A stretch of DNA of 64,000 nucleotides, taken from NCBI GenBank assembly GCA_009846005.1, contig VXYL01000057.1, positions 88,391-152,390 on the forward strand. Direction: 5' to 3'. Of the stretch, positions 1 to 8,855 are shown piece by piece. The notes below the pieces were generated by a model. That model was not told where the DNA came from. It saw only the letters and a list, made by a program, of their open reading frames with translations, and ran no database searches. The position numbers were made by a program, and so were the translations under genes. The DNA comes from Gammaproteobacteria bacterium. GTDB lineage: Bacteria > Pseudomonadota > Gammaproteobacteria > Pseudomonadales > Azotimanducaceae. The first letter of the stretch is position 1, and the number at the start of each line of letters is the position of its first letter.

Positions 1-92
1 CGCGCGGCGGGGGTCGTGCCCCCGGCGGGCCCCGCCCCAGGGGGGGGGGGGGGGCGCGCGGGGGGGGGGCGCCCCCCCCCCCCCCCCCCCCC
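1..92. other. G/C-only low-complexity tract
   Basis: The first 92 bases contain almost only G and C, with a run of about 14 G and a later run of more than 20 C. Nothing is coded here. The stretch is unlike the rest of the window and looks like a contig-end or base-calling artefact rather than biological sequence, although a very strong G-quadruplex or hairpin region cannot be excluded. Confidence 0.6.
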
Positions 93-103
93 GACTCTCG
101 GGC

Positions 104-1303
104 ATGTTCGCGTCTCCGGTCGACGCGCTATGCTTAAGCGGATGTGCGTTCGCCGCTGAACAGATGCAAGTCGACAAGAGTTCCTCCACCTCCGGGCGAC
201 TGCCCACCGTCCCCGACCACGACGAAACCGTTGCGCGCCTGCGGGAAGAGAACGCACGCCTTCGTGCCGAACTCGCGCGGCTGCGTACCGAGAAGGAGGA
301 GTCCGCGGATACCACCTGGGAAACCGCGATGGCGCGTGGAATCGCCTACGCCGACGGTCGGTCGCCCACGAGTTCCCTGTCCGCGGGACGGTTGCTCAAG
401 CAACTTGCCGGTCTGTCCAAGGAGCGCATGAAAGCTGGCCTCATCAGGAACAGCGCCGAGTTCGAATACCTCCCGAGACCCAGCACGGACGAGGCCCAAC
501 TAGAAGCGGACTTCGTGCGCTGGGGCTACTGCCTCGTCAAGGACGCCATGTCGCCCGACCAGGTGCAGGCCCAGGTAGACCGCTTGGTGGACCAGGCAGA
601 AGCGGAAAAAAACTCCAAGGCCGGCATCATGACCAGCCGGAACGAAACCGCCCAGCTTGTCAACAACCTGGTTCTCAAGGGTGCCGTATTCCGTGACGCC
701 GTTGAGTTCAAGGAATCAGCGGCCCAACGTGGCCCGCTCGTCGACCGGTTGCTCACCAAGGTGATGGGCGAGGGTTTCGGCTTGGGCTGCGCCCACGGTT
801 CCATCGTGCACCAGGGCGGCGGTCTGCAGGAACTACACATCGACCAGGGCGGCATGCCGATGCCCTATCCGCCGTTCCCATTCGGCTCCCTGATCATCTG
901 GTGCTATTCGCAGTTCGATCTCGACAACGGAGCCACATACTGCGTGCCGGGCTCGCACCGAAGCGCCACGGGCACGACCCGCTTCCGCGACGGCGCGGAC
1001 CTGGTGCGGCTCGTTGAGGGCGAGCCCGGACTCGTCGCGATCTGCGCACCGCCCGGCACCTGCATCCTCACCGATACGCGGATCCTGCACTGCGGCGGGC
1101 GCCGGACAGCATCGGGCACCCGCTACGCGATGCGCTGCCACTACAACCGGTACTTCATGCGCGCATTGCACGAGCAATCGACGGCCAACGTGCACGTTCC
1201 CGACGACGTCTACGAACTCCTATCGCCACGGCTGAAACAGATGATGGGCATAACCGTCAACAATCACGAGCCGGTCGGGGAGTTGCGTCGGGACGGGGCC
1301 TGA
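104..1303 (+). CDS. Phytanoyl-CoA dioxygenase (PhyH) family protein with N-terminal coiled coil
   Basis: Probable non-haem Fe(II)/2-oxoglutarate-dependent oxygenase, cytoplasmic, substrate unknown. The C-terminal half carries the iron facial triad: H245-x-D247 in ELHIDQGG and a distal His near 329 in ILHCGG, followed by an Arg-rich strand (RYAMRCHYNR) that would hold 2-oxoglutarate. GATYCVPGSHR is typical of the family. Residues about 42-68 form a Leu/Glu/Arg heptad helix (ARLREENARLRAELARLR), which is unusual for PhyH enzymes and suggests oligomerisation. The protein is 399 aa against roughly 300 for the family, the excess being the N-terminus. Two starts are possible, ATG at 104 or ATG at 164; neither has a convincing ribosome site, and the first lies just after the suspect G/C tract. 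The gene stands alone, and a palindromic repeat follows the stop. Confidence 0.85.
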   Translation: MFASPVDALCLSGCAFAAEQMQVDKSSSTSGRLPTVPDHDETVARLREENARLRAELARLRTEKEESADTTWETAMARGIAYADGRSPTSSLSAGRLLKQLAGLSKERMKAGLIRNSAEFEYLPRPSTDEAQLEADFVRWGYCLVKDAMSPDQVQAQVDRLVDQAEAEKNSKAGIMTSRNETAQLVNNLVLKGAVFRDAVEFKESAAQRGPLVDRLLTKVMGEGFGLGCAHGSIVHQGGGLQELHIDQGGMPMPYPPFPFGSLIIWCYSQFDLDNGATYCVPGSHRSATGTTRFRDGADLVRLVEGEPGLVAICAPPGTCILTDTRILHCGGRRTASGTRYAMRCHYNRYFMRALHEQSTANVHVPDDVYELLSPRLKQMMGITVNNHEPVGELRRDGA

Positions 1304-1326
1304 TTGCTAACCACGCCCGTGCGGAC

Positions 1327-1351
1327 GTAGGGGACGTCCTTGTGGCGTCCC
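1327..1351 (+). repeat. Palindromic repeat, C type (GGGACG/CGTCCC arms)
   Basis: Begins GTAGGGGACG, has the loop CCTTGTGG and closes with CGTCCC. It lies between the PhyH gene and ileS and is one of the dispersed family described in the findings. Confidence 0.85.
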
Positions 1352-1385
1352 GTGGTGACGAACCGACGCCGCATGAACCCTCGAC

Positions 1386-1439
1386 GCGGGCGACCACACG
1401 TCCCGCGGGCTGGCGGGACGGGACAAGCCCGTCCCCTAC
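1386..1439 (-). repeat. Half B-type repeat followed by complete A-type repeat
   Basis: Bases 1386-1398 (GCGGGCGACCACA) equal the left half of a B-type repeat and then stop matching. Bases 1415-1439 are a full A-type repeat (arms GGGACGGG/CCCGTCCC around ACAAG, then CTAC). The CTA at 1436-1438 is the TAG stop codon of ileS on the minus strand. Confidence 0.85.
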
Positions 1440-4400
1440 GGGCCGCCGGTCGTCGCGACTTCCGTCGAGAACGCCAGCCGCTTGCCGTCGACCTCGGTCC
1501 GGGTCGCCCGCTCGGCGACGACACCGGGTTCCAAGGAAAGAGCCAAGGTTTCGCGCGCGATGTAGTTGCCGTGGGCATTGATCGCTTCGGCGATGTTCTC
1601 GTCGGCGTCGTACACTACGTGAATCCGATCGCTGACCGCGAGACCGTTGTCCTTGCGGGCACGCTGAACGCGGTTGACGACCTCCCTCGCCAATCCCTCT
1701 AGCCGCAATTCGTCGTCGAGGCGGCAGTCGAGTTCGATAGAGATGAGACGATTCGAGACGGTGTCCGTGCCTTCCTTCGCCTCCCTGAACACGTGGATGT
1801 CGTCGCCATCGAAACGCTCACCGTCGATGCCGACCGTCCCGTCTTCCTGGAATGCCTCGATGGCATCCGCATCCAACGCCGCGATCTTCCCTTGGAATTC
1901 CTTCATGCGCCGCCCAAGTCGTTTACCCAGTACGGGAAAGTTTGGCTTCGCGTAGAGCGCGATGTAGCTCGCCTCGTCCGTCTCGTAGCGCACTTCCTTG
2001 ACGTTCAGCTCGGCTTTGACGTAGTTCTCGAGCGTCCTGATCTCGTCGAGCAGCGTCGCGTCCCGATGGATGATCGTGATCCGTCGCAAGGGCGTGCGCA
2101 GGTTGATCTTCACTTGTTCGCGCTTGGAACGGCCGAGTTCGATCACCTGCTGCATTCGCGACACGGCATCCTCGAGGAGCGGCTGGCAAAGCGAGGGCTC
2201 CGCTTCCGGGTAGGTGCAGAGGTGTACGGAAAGCGGCGTCGGCTCCTCGCCGGCGAGGCGTGCGAACGAAAGATAGATGTGTTCCGACAGGAACGGCGCG
2301 AACGGCGCCATGGCAACCGACAGTTCGTAGACCGCCATGTGCAGCGTGTTGTAGGCGGCGATCTTGTCGGCGGTTACGCCCTCGCCCCAGAACCGCGCCC
2401 GGTTGAGACGGATGTACCAGTTGGTGAGGTCGGCGATGAACGAGAACAGTTTCGGCACCACGTTGTAGAGCCGGTAGCGTTTCATCTCGGCGCCGATGTC
2501 CTCCTTTAGGGTCTGCAGCCGGGAGATGATCCAGGCGTCGAGAATGTTGTCGCCCCGATGGGTGCCCTTGGCTGGCGTCCAGCCGTCGATCGCCGCGTAG
2601 GTCTCGAGGAACGACCAGGCGTTGTACCAGGGCAGGAGAGCCCGGCGCACCATATCGCGCACGCCGCGGTCGACAAAGCGCTGCTCCTCGGCACGAACCA
2701 GTCCCGAATTGATGAGATAGAGGCGCAGCGCGTCAGCCCCGTAGGTTTCCATCAACTCGTCCCCGGGGGTGTAGTTGCGCAGGCTCTTCGACATCTTCTT
2801 GCCGTCCGCCGCCAGCACCATGCCGTTGACGATGACGTTGCGGAACGCCGGTTTCTTGAACAGCGCGCCGGCCAAGACCATCAGCGTGTAGAACCAGCCA
2901 CGGGTCTGGTCCAGTCCTTCGGCGATGTACTCGGCCGGGAATCCCTGTTCGAAGGTCTGCTGGTTCTCGAACGGATAGTGGAGCTGCGCATAGGGCATGG
3001 AGCCGGATTCGAACCAGCAGTCGAGAACCTCCTCGACACGGCGATAGACGCCGACTTCGCCATCCACCTCGAAAGTGAGGTCGTCGACATGCTCGCGGTG
3101 CAGGTCGACCACCTCGACGCCGGTCAGCGCCTTGAGTTCCTCCCGCGACCCGACGCAGCGCGCGTCGCCCGTGGTGTCGTTGACCCAGATCGGCAGCGGC
3201 GTTCCCCAGACCCGGTTCCTGGATATGGCCCAGTCGATAACCCCCTTCAGCCAGTTGCCGAACCGGCCATGCTTGATGTGCTCCGGCACCCAGAGCACCT
3301 GGTCGTTCGCCGCGACGACGTCATCCACGAACTCGGTGACCCGCACGAACCACGACGGCACGGCACGGTAGATCAGGGGCGTGTCGGTGCGGTAGCAGTG
3401 CGGATAGCTGTGCACGATGTCCTGGCGTTCGTAGAGCGTCCCGTTGTCGCGCAGGTGACGGACGATGTGGCGGTCGGCGTCCTTGACGAACTGGCCAGCG
3501 AAATCGCGGACCTCCTGCGTAAAAACGCCCGCCATGGTTACCGGGCAGCAGAATGCCTCGATGCCCGCCGTCTGCAGAATCCGATAGTCGTCCTCGCCGA
3601 ATGCGGGTGCCTGGTGGACAAGGCCCGTCCCTTCGTCGGTGGTCACGTAGTCGTCGGCGACCACGACGAACGCGCCGCGTTCCCTTTCAGGCTCGAAGTA
3701 GTCGAACAACGGTCGGTAACGCCGCCCCACGAGTTCGGTGCCCTTCAGGCGCGTTTCGACGGTGAGCGACGGATGTCGGGCCCGGTAGTCCGGGAGCCGT
3801 GCCTCGGCAAGGTAGAAGGTCTTGCCGATCTCCTCGTCAGTGACCCGGACGTAGTCGATATCCGCGCCGACGCACACGGCAAGGTTCGACGGCAGCGTCC
3901 AAGGCGTCGTGGTCCACGCCGACAGGTAGGCGTCCTCGTCTTCGAGTCTGAACAGCGCGGTAATCGCCGGATCCTGGACGTCGACGTAGTTCTGGCCAGC
4001 TTCGAAGTTGGCGAGCACGGTCTCGAGCGCCGTCGACACCGGCATCACCTTCATGCCCTGGTAGATTAGCCCCCTGTCCCAAAGCTGCTTGACGACCCAC
4101 CAGACCGACTCCATGTACCAGACGTCCATGGTCTTGTAGTCGTCGTCGAAATCGACCCAGCGACCCAGTCTCGTGATTGTCTTGCGCCACTCCGCGACAT
4201 AGCGCTCGACGATGGCCCGGCATTCGGCGTTGTAGCCGGCGACGCCCATCTTCTGCACTGCCTCCTGAGCCGAGATTCCCAGCGCCTTGTCGATCTCCTG
4301 CTCGATGGGCAGCCCGTGACAGTCCCAGCCGAAACGCCGCAGCACATGGCGCCCCTTCATGGTCCAGTAGCGCGGCACGATGTCCTTAAGGATCGAACCC

Positions 4401-4585
4401 AGGAGGTGCCCGTGGTGCGGCAGGCCCGTGGCGAAAGGCGGCCCGTCGTAGAAGATGTACGGCTTCTTGTTCTCAGTGCACGCCAGCGACAGACGGAACA
4501 CGTCCTGCTCCTCCCAATGGGAGAGGATGTCGTGCTCCATCGCGACGAAGGAGAATGCGGTGGTTTCTTCCACCTGCTGGGTCAT
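1436..4585 (-). CDS. ileS: Isoleucyl-tRNA synthetase, type 2
   Basis: Charges tRNA-Ile with isoleucine in the cytoplasm; class I synthetase. At 1049 aa it has the length of the eukaryote-like type 2 enzymes rather than the roughly 940 aa type 1 form. The HIGH motif is HHGH at residues 57-60 (in ATGLPHHGHLLG) and KMSKS is at about 597-601. The context WTMKGRHVLRRFGWDCHGLP is characteristic of type 2. The editing domain (TTTPWTLPSN) and the C-terminal anticodon-binding region are intact. Type 2 enzymes are known to be less sensitive to mupirocin; whether this one is cannot be read from sequence. The start is ATG with no strong ribosome site. The TAG stop lies inside an A-type palindromic repeat. 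The gene stands alone, not beside lspA as in many proteobacteria. Confidence 0.97.
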   Translation of the reverse strand: MTQQVEETTAFSFVAMEHDILSHWEEQDVFRLSLACTENKKPYIFYDGPPFATGLPHHGHLLGSILKDIVPRYWTMKGRHVLRRFGWDCHGLPIEQEIDKALGISAQEAVQKMGVAGYNAECRAIVERYVAEWRKTITRLGRWVDFDDDYKTMDVWYMESVWWVVKQLWDRGLIYQGMKVMPVSTALETVLANFEAGQNYVDVQDPAITALFRLEDEDAYLSAWTTTPWTLPSNLAVCVGADIDYVRVTDEEIGKTFYLAEARLPDYRARHPSLTVETRLKGTELVGRRYRPLFDYFEPERERGAFVVVADDYVTTDEGTGLVHQAPAFGEDDYRILQTAGIEAFCCPVTMAGVFTQEVRDFAGQFVKDADRHIVRHLRDNGTLYERQDIVHSYPHCYRTDTPLIYRAVPSWFVRVTEFVDDVVAANDQVLWVPEHIKHGRFGNWLKGVIDWAISRNRVWGTPLPIWVNDTTGDARCVGSREELKALTGVEVVDLHREHVDDLTFEVDGEVGVYRRVEEVLDCWFESGSMPYAQLHYPFENQQTFEQGFPAEYIAEGLDQTRGWFYTLMVLAGALFKKPAFRNVIVNGMVLAADGKKMSKSLRNYTPGDELMETYGADALRLYLINSGLVRAEEQRFVDRGVRDMVRRALLPWYNAWSFLETYAAIDGWTPAKGTHRGDNILDAWIISRLQTLKEDIGAEMKRYRLYNVVPKLFSFIADLTNWYIRLNRARFWGEGVTADKIAAYNTLHMAVYELSVAMAPFAPFLSEHIYLSFARLAGEEPTPLSVHLCTYPEAEPSLCQPLLEDAVSRMQQVIELGRSKREQVKINLRTPLRRITIIHRDATLLDEIRTLENYVKAELNVKEVRYETDEASYIALYAKPNFPVLGKRLGRRMKEFQGKIAALDADAIEAFQEDGTVGIDGERFDGDDIHVFREAKEGTDTVSNRLISIELDCRLDDELRLEGLAREVVNRVQRARKDNGLAVSDRIHVVYDADENIAEAINAHGNYIARETLALSLEPGVVAERATRTEVDGKRLAFSTEVATTGGP

Positions 4586-4629
4586 GGGGCAAGGTCACGC
4601 GACCTGGGGCCGCGCATTCTACTTCGCAA

Positions 4630-5046
4630 TCAGGCGTCGTTGGTGCCGACGCGACCGATCAGTTCGTCGCCCGAGGCGCTGTCGACGATCGCGTCGCCGA
4701 CCGCCGCGAAGCTATCGTTGTCCGCGATGTCGGCGAGAACTGTCGCCAGTCGATCCGCAATCGCAGAGCCGAAACGTCGTTCAGCCATACGCCGCAACAA
4801 CGCACGCTCCTCAGCGAGAAACTGCTCTCGTGCTCGCAACCTGCCTTGTTCGATGCCCTGCTCGCGGCCTTGTTCGAGGCCGCGCGCCATGCCACGGGCC
4901 TCGCCACGGGCTTCGCCACGAGCCTCGCCACGGGCCAGCCCAAGGGCCTCGCCACGTTCGATAGCTTGGCGTTCAAGCTCGTCGTAGTACTTCTGAAGCC
5001 TTTCGTTGACGCTCTCCAACAAGGCCATGGGTTCCTCCATCAACAT
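4630..5046 (-). pseudogene. C-terminal part of a split Rpn-type (recombination-promoting nuclease) gene
   Basis: A 138-residue frame matching the tail of Rpn/YhgA-like nucleases: a Glu/Arg/Gly-rich linker of ARGE repeats and EQGREQGIEQGR, then a helical tail with RRMAERRFG. The ATG at 5046 overlaps the TGA of the upstream frame. The reading upstream of that ATG in the same frame (SYTAM, then LMEEP) looks like family sequence, so the two frames were probably one gene split by a single-base shift. Coupled translation of two polypeptides is the alternative. Confidence 0.6.
4891..4945 (-). repeat. 12-base tandem repeat inside the Rpn-type gene
   Basis: Four to five imperfect copies of a 12-base unit (GCCTCGCCACGG on the plus strand) encode the repeated ARGE peptide. 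Such linkers vary in copy number in this family. Confidence 0.7.
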
Positions 5047-5675
5047 CGCCGTGTAGCTGCGTCCCGGTTGTCGGTCCGGCGCGGTCGCAGGCGTTCGATC
5101 CAGTCCCGGAACGCACGCCGGATTTGAGAATCGACGGGATCGTTCAGCAGCCCGGCGAGTTCAGCCACCGCAAGGTCCAGCGCCTTCCCCTGGCTAGTCT
5201 CGAGCGCCACTAGGGACGAGACCAGATTGTCTCTCGGTAGATCGTCCGTCGATCGCTGCCACTCGTCAAGCGCAAGATAGGATTGCCGGGGCTGCCATTC
5301 CGCCGTGACGGCACCTTCCGGAAGGGTCATTTCGGTCACCGATAGCGGCGCATGCCATCGGCGACGCCCGTTGTAGACGACCAGTGGGACGACGTGCGGA
5401 AGCATTCGCTCCTCGGAGAGTCCTTGGCGCTGCCGCAGGAGTTCCTGAAACAGGAGCCCGGTATAAACGAGCATGCGTACCGGCATGGTCGCGTCGACGT
5501 CAGACTGGAACTCGATAAGCAGCACCACATAGGCACCCGGCGGACCGGACAGCCGCCGGGCGGAGGGTATGCCGAGGTCCGAACTTGGTGGCGACCGGCC
5601 CGGCCTGATGGGTTCAGTGAGACGCCAGAACGCCCTTGATGAAGGCGGCTTTTCTCGTCCGGTAGCAATCTTCAC
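5040..5675 (-). pseudogene. Rpn-type nuclease, N-terminally truncated
   Basis: The family resemblance begins about codon 48 with VVLLIEFQSDVDATMPVRM, the E-x-Q core of the PD-(D/E)XK fold, and continues through VPLVVYNGRRRW and FRDWIERLRPRR. The first 45 or so codons do not resemble the family and overlap the 3' end of grpB (5614-5675), so the normal N-terminus with the first acidic catalytic residue is missing. The usable start may be a GTG near 5534. Rpn proteins are DNA endonucleases linked to RecA-independent recombination, and some act against phage; this copy is probably inactive. The frame ends in TGA at 5040-5042, just inside the next frame. Confidence 0.6.
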
Positions 5676-6090
5676 CGAGCCCCTCGCAGGCCCGCTTCAA
5701 GTCGTTGTACTGGCACAGCAGCGCCGCATCCCGTCGAAGCGCGTCCCTGAAAGTCAGGAACATCTCGAATCGGCTGCCGTTCTCCACCACCTGCAGCGCC
5801 ACCGCGGTCGGGTACCGGTGCGTTTCCAGCATGCATAACGACTCAGTCCTCAAGGTGTCGGCCTTCACCGAGTAGCCAAGGTGCCCAAGGGCACCTATGG
5901 TCTGCTCGAACCGTTCCCTTGGAACGCCAACAAAAACGTCCAGGTCGCCCTTCGAAATCGCTCCCGGAACGGCGGAGGCCCCTACATGCTCGATGCGGGA
6001 CTCCGGCACGTGGCGACGGACCTCCTCGGCAACGCGCTCAAACAGGTGCGTTGCCGCCGGTTGGTACTCATCGGGTAGAAGGAACTTCAC
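5614..6090 (-). CDS. GrpB family protein (UPF0157, nucleotidyltransferase-like)
   Basis: 158 aa. RIEHVGASAVPGAISKGDLDVFV carries the G-S/A...D-x-D nucleotidyltransferase-type core, and the ending YNDLKRACEG with RKAAFIKGVL is the signature C-terminal helix of the family. Biochemical role unknown; the cytoplasmic nucleotidyltransferase fold is established for the family. The start is GTG at 6090 with GGAGCGG upstream; no ATG fits better. It sits between the oppF-like gene and the broken Rpn gene, all on the minus strand, with about 180 untranslated bases before it. Confidence 0.85.
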   Translation of the reverse strand: MKFLLPDEYQPAATHLFERVAEEVRRHVPESRIEHVGASAVPGAISKGDLDVFVGVPRERFEQTIGALGHLGYSVKADTLRTESLCMLETHRYPTAVALQVVENGSRFEMFLTFRDALRRDAALLCQYNDLKRACEGLGEDCYRTRKAAFIKGVLASH

Positions 6091-6272
6091 CGCCGCTCCA
6101 AACGACCTGCTTAGCCCTTACACCATCCAACACTGGCCCCTCGCTCCCGGGCCGTGAGATGTCAAGACGCCATCATCCGGATGGATTGGCGGTCTCCATT
6201 CGGACGCAGGCAAATACACCCCACCGGCCCTCGCCAGCCTTAGCTACACGCGCAAGCGGGCTTCGTATGCGG

Positions 6273-7274
6273 TCAGGCCGCGACGGCGTTCGCCTCGTAG
6301 AGGTGACAGGCCACCAGCCGATCCGGTTGCCCGACATCCGTGACCGGAATCAGCTCCGGCGTTGTCTCGCGGCAAACGTCCATCACCTTGGGGCATCGAT
6401 TGGCGAATCGGCAGCCCGGCGGGACGTTGACCGGCGACGGGATCTCACCCTTGATCGCGGTGGACTCGCGGGATCGCTCGCTGGCCGGGTCGGGCTCCGG
6501 GTTGGAGCCGATCAGTAGCTCGGTATACGGATGCTTCGGTGCGAAGAACACCCGGTTGGCGGGGCCGATCTCCACCAGCGAGCCCAGGTACATCACCGCC
6601 ATGCGGTCCGAGACGTAGCGCACCATGGACAGGTCGTGGGCGATGAAGAGCAGCGTCAATCCCAGCGAGTCCTTGAGTTCGTCCAGGAGGTTCACGACCT
6701 GGGCCTGCACCGAAACGTCCAACGCGGAGATGGGCTCGTCGCACACCACGAACTCGGGTTCGAGTACCAGCGCCCGGGCGATGCCGATGCGCTGCCGCTG
6801 GCCGCCGGAGAACTCGTGGGGGTAGCGCGACATGTGATCCGGGTTCAGCCCGACCCGCCTCAGCCATTCGCCCACCGTGTCACGGGCCTCTTGCGAGCTT
6901 AGGTCCGAGTGCAGCTTCAAACCCTCGCCGACGATCTCGCCGACGGTCATGCGCGGGTTCAACGACGAATAGGGATCCTGGAAGATCATCTGCATGGCCT
7001 GGGCGTAGCGCTGGAAGTCCCCCGGCCGGTACCTGGCTGGCATCGACTCGCCCTTGTAGACCACCTCGCCGCCGGTCTTGTCGTGCAGGCCCAGCACGGT
7101 TTTGCCCAGGGTCGACTTGCCGGAGCCGCTCTCGCCCACCAAGCCGACAATCTCCTGTGGAGCGATGTCGAACGAGACATCGTCCACGGCGTGCACCACC
7201 TGTCCCCGCGCGATGGGGAAGTGCTTGGTCAGGTTGCGGATCTGTACGAGCGGTTCGGTCACGGTGTGCGCCAA
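6273..7274 (-). CDS. Peptide ABC transporter ATP-binding protein (OppF/DppF type)
   Basis: ATPase subunit of an oligopeptide/dipeptide importer, at the inner face of the cytoplasmic membrane. Walker A GESGSGKST is at residues 47-55, the signature is FSGGQRQR, and Walker B is in FVVCDEPISALD. The C-terminal oligopeptide/dipeptide extension has the Cys-containing GCRFANRCP. 333 aa, normal length. Its probable partners, the OppD-type ATPase, both permeases and the binding protein, lie at 14.9-21.8 kb, so the F subunit is separated from its operon by about 8 kb of unrelated genes. ATG start. Confidence 0.92.
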   Translation of the reverse strand: MAHTVTEPLVQIRNLTKHFPIARGQVVHAVDDVSFDIAPQEIVGLVGESGSGKSTLGKTVLGLHDKTGGEVVYKGESMPARYRPGDFQRYAQAMQMIFQDPYSSLNPRMTVGEIVGEGLKLHSDLSSQEARDTVGEWLRRVGLNPDHMSRYPHEFSGGQRQRIGIARALVLEPEFVVCDEPISALDVSVQAQVVNLLDELKDSLGLTLLFIAHDLSMVRYVSDRMAVMYLGSLVEIGPANRVFFAPKHPYTELLIGSNPEPDPASERSRESTAIKGEIPSPVNVPPGCRFANRCPKVMDVCRETTPELIPVTDVGQPDRLVACHLYEANAVAA

Positions 7275-7392
7275 CTGGGTGGTCCTAACCTACCACGCCG
7301 ACGCGAGGGGAAGCGACGCCCATGCAGGCCTCCCAGGTAGCCAATATGATCCGCGTCTTCACACCGTCGTTCCCAGCTAACCGGAGACCGGG

Positions 7393-8772
7393 ATGCACCT
7401 TAAGAACAACGAACACCGCCTCGTTGGCCGTTGGCCGTCGCGCCTCGAACATGCCGACGGTCGAGCGCTCGACGCCGAGCGGGGTGTCCTTCTGGTACCG
7501 TCGTCAAGACGCCGCGGCGAAAGTACCGCCGTCGCACTGCCGTTCATACGCGTAGCCGCCCGGCGAAACCACGGACTGCCGCCCCTCGTCGTGCTCTTCG
7601 GTGGTCCGGGGGTCGGTGCCATCGAGTCGTTCCAAGGGTATTTCTTCGCGCACGTGGAACGCCTGTCGGCGATTTGCGACGTGGTGACGTTCGATCAGCG
7701 CGGCTGCCACGGCGCGTTGCCCGACCTGGTCAATGCCTTCCCGCCGGATTACGACCTGGACGAGCCGATGACGCGCGAGAGCTTCCTGACCGCGCAACGG
7801 GACAGCGCAGCACGTCTCGGCGCGTACTGGCGTGAGCGCGGCGTGGACTTGAGCGACTACAACACCGTCGAGAGCGCGCACGATGTCGACGACCTGCGCA
7901 AGGCGCTCGGCGCGGAGCGGGTGAACCTTTATGGCGCCAGCTACGGTTCCCACCTGGGCTTGATGGTGCTGAGGCTTCACGACGACCATGTGGAGCGAGC
8001 AATCCTTTGCCTCGTCGAAGGCCCGGACGATACGCACAAGCTGCCGGGCAACGTGGACCGTCATTTCCGGCATCTGGCCGACCTCGCGCGGGCTGATGCG
8101 AATCTCGGCGGCGCGTGCAACGACCTCTTCGGCGAATTTGCGGCGGCGCTCGACAAGCTCGAACGGACACCGGCCGAAGGCAACGTGAAAGGCGTCGAGC
8201 ACCCCTTGCGGATTGGCAAGTTCGGCCTGCAGTGCGTACTCGGCAACGCCCTCGGCAGCACCCGAGCCATGCGCGGTCTGGCTGGTTTCGCTCGCCAGCT
8301 TCAGCGTCGGGACTACGCGGCCCTGGTTCGCCGGTTCGACCGCTGGCGGGTCAATTCAACCGTCCACGGCATGATGCTGGCCATGGACCATGCCGCCGGC
8401 GCGAGCCCGGAACGCACTCGCCGGATCGAGACGGAGCGCGCAGACGCCTTGCTCGACGACAGCTTCAACCTGCCCTTCCCGTTCATCGGCCGTGAGCTAG
8501 GCGTCACCGAACTCGATGATGCCTTTCGTACTCCCGTGCAATCCGATACGCCCACGTTGTTTTGCGCGGGGACGCTGGACGGGCGCACGCCGGTGTCGAA
8601 TGCAGAGGCTGCATTGTGTGGGTTTCCGAACGGTCAACTCATCGTGGTCGAGGGAATGGGCCACGAAGAACCGACGGTGCTGCTGGACGCGCAGGTGGAG
8701 TTCCTGACGGGTCGGGACGTTGCTGTCGAACGCCTCGCGACCCCGTTCAAGTTCGACGCCATCGCGATCTGA
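7393..8772 (+). CDS. Alpha/beta hydrolase, prolyl-aminopeptidase-like
   Basis: 459 aa without a clear signal peptide. The oxyanion region is FGGPGVG, followed by VTFDQRGCHG; this pattern is typical of proline iminopeptidase and TAP-type peptidases. The nucleophile is Ser183 in GASYGS, Asp is in FCAGTLDGRTP, and His is in GMGHE near the C-terminus. It is probably a cytoplasmic peptidase or esterase releasing N-terminal residues, but the substrate cannot be deduced. The start is ATG at 7393 after GGAGACCGG. It is divergent from the OppF-type gene across 118 bases and convergent with the AAA/DUF4143 gene. Processing of peptides imported by the Opp system is possible but speculative. Confidence 0.85.
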   Translation: MHLKNNEHRLVGRWPSRLEHADGRALDAERGVLLVPSSRRRGESTAVALPFIRVAARRNHGLPPLVVLFGGPGVGAIESFQGYFFAHVERLSAICDVVTFDQRGCHGALPDLVNAFPPDYDLDEPMTRESFLTAQRDSAARLGAYWRERGVDLSDYNTVESAHDVDDLRKALGAERVNLYGASYGSHLGLMVLRLHDDHVERAILCLVEGPDDTHKLPGNVDRHFRHLADLARADANLGGACNDLFGEFAAALDKLERTPAEGNVKGVEHPLRIGKFGLQCVLGNALGSTRAMRGLAGFARQLQRRDYAALVRRFDRWRVNSTVHGMMLAMDHAAGASPERTRRIETERADALLDDSFNLPFPFIGRELGVTELDDAFRTPVQSDTPTLFCAGTLDGRTPVSNAEAALCGFPNGQLIVVEGMGHEEPTVLLDAQVEFLTGRDVAVERLATPFKFDAIAI

Positions 8773-8855
8773 CCGCCGATCGGCAACGCGTTCTGATCAG
8801 CCCCGCTGCCTTATCCGGTGCCCGCCCTACGTGTGACAGCGGGCGCATCCCCTTG

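Noticed and set aside
3005-3015. GGATTCGAACC looks like the T-loop of a tRNA.
   Set aside because: It lies inside ileS in the reading frame for CWFESGS; no acceptor stem or anticodon arm can be drawn around it.
5040-5046. TGA between the two Rpn frames considered as selenocysteine.
   Set aside because: No CxxU or similar redox motif; the frames differ, so readthrough would not join them.
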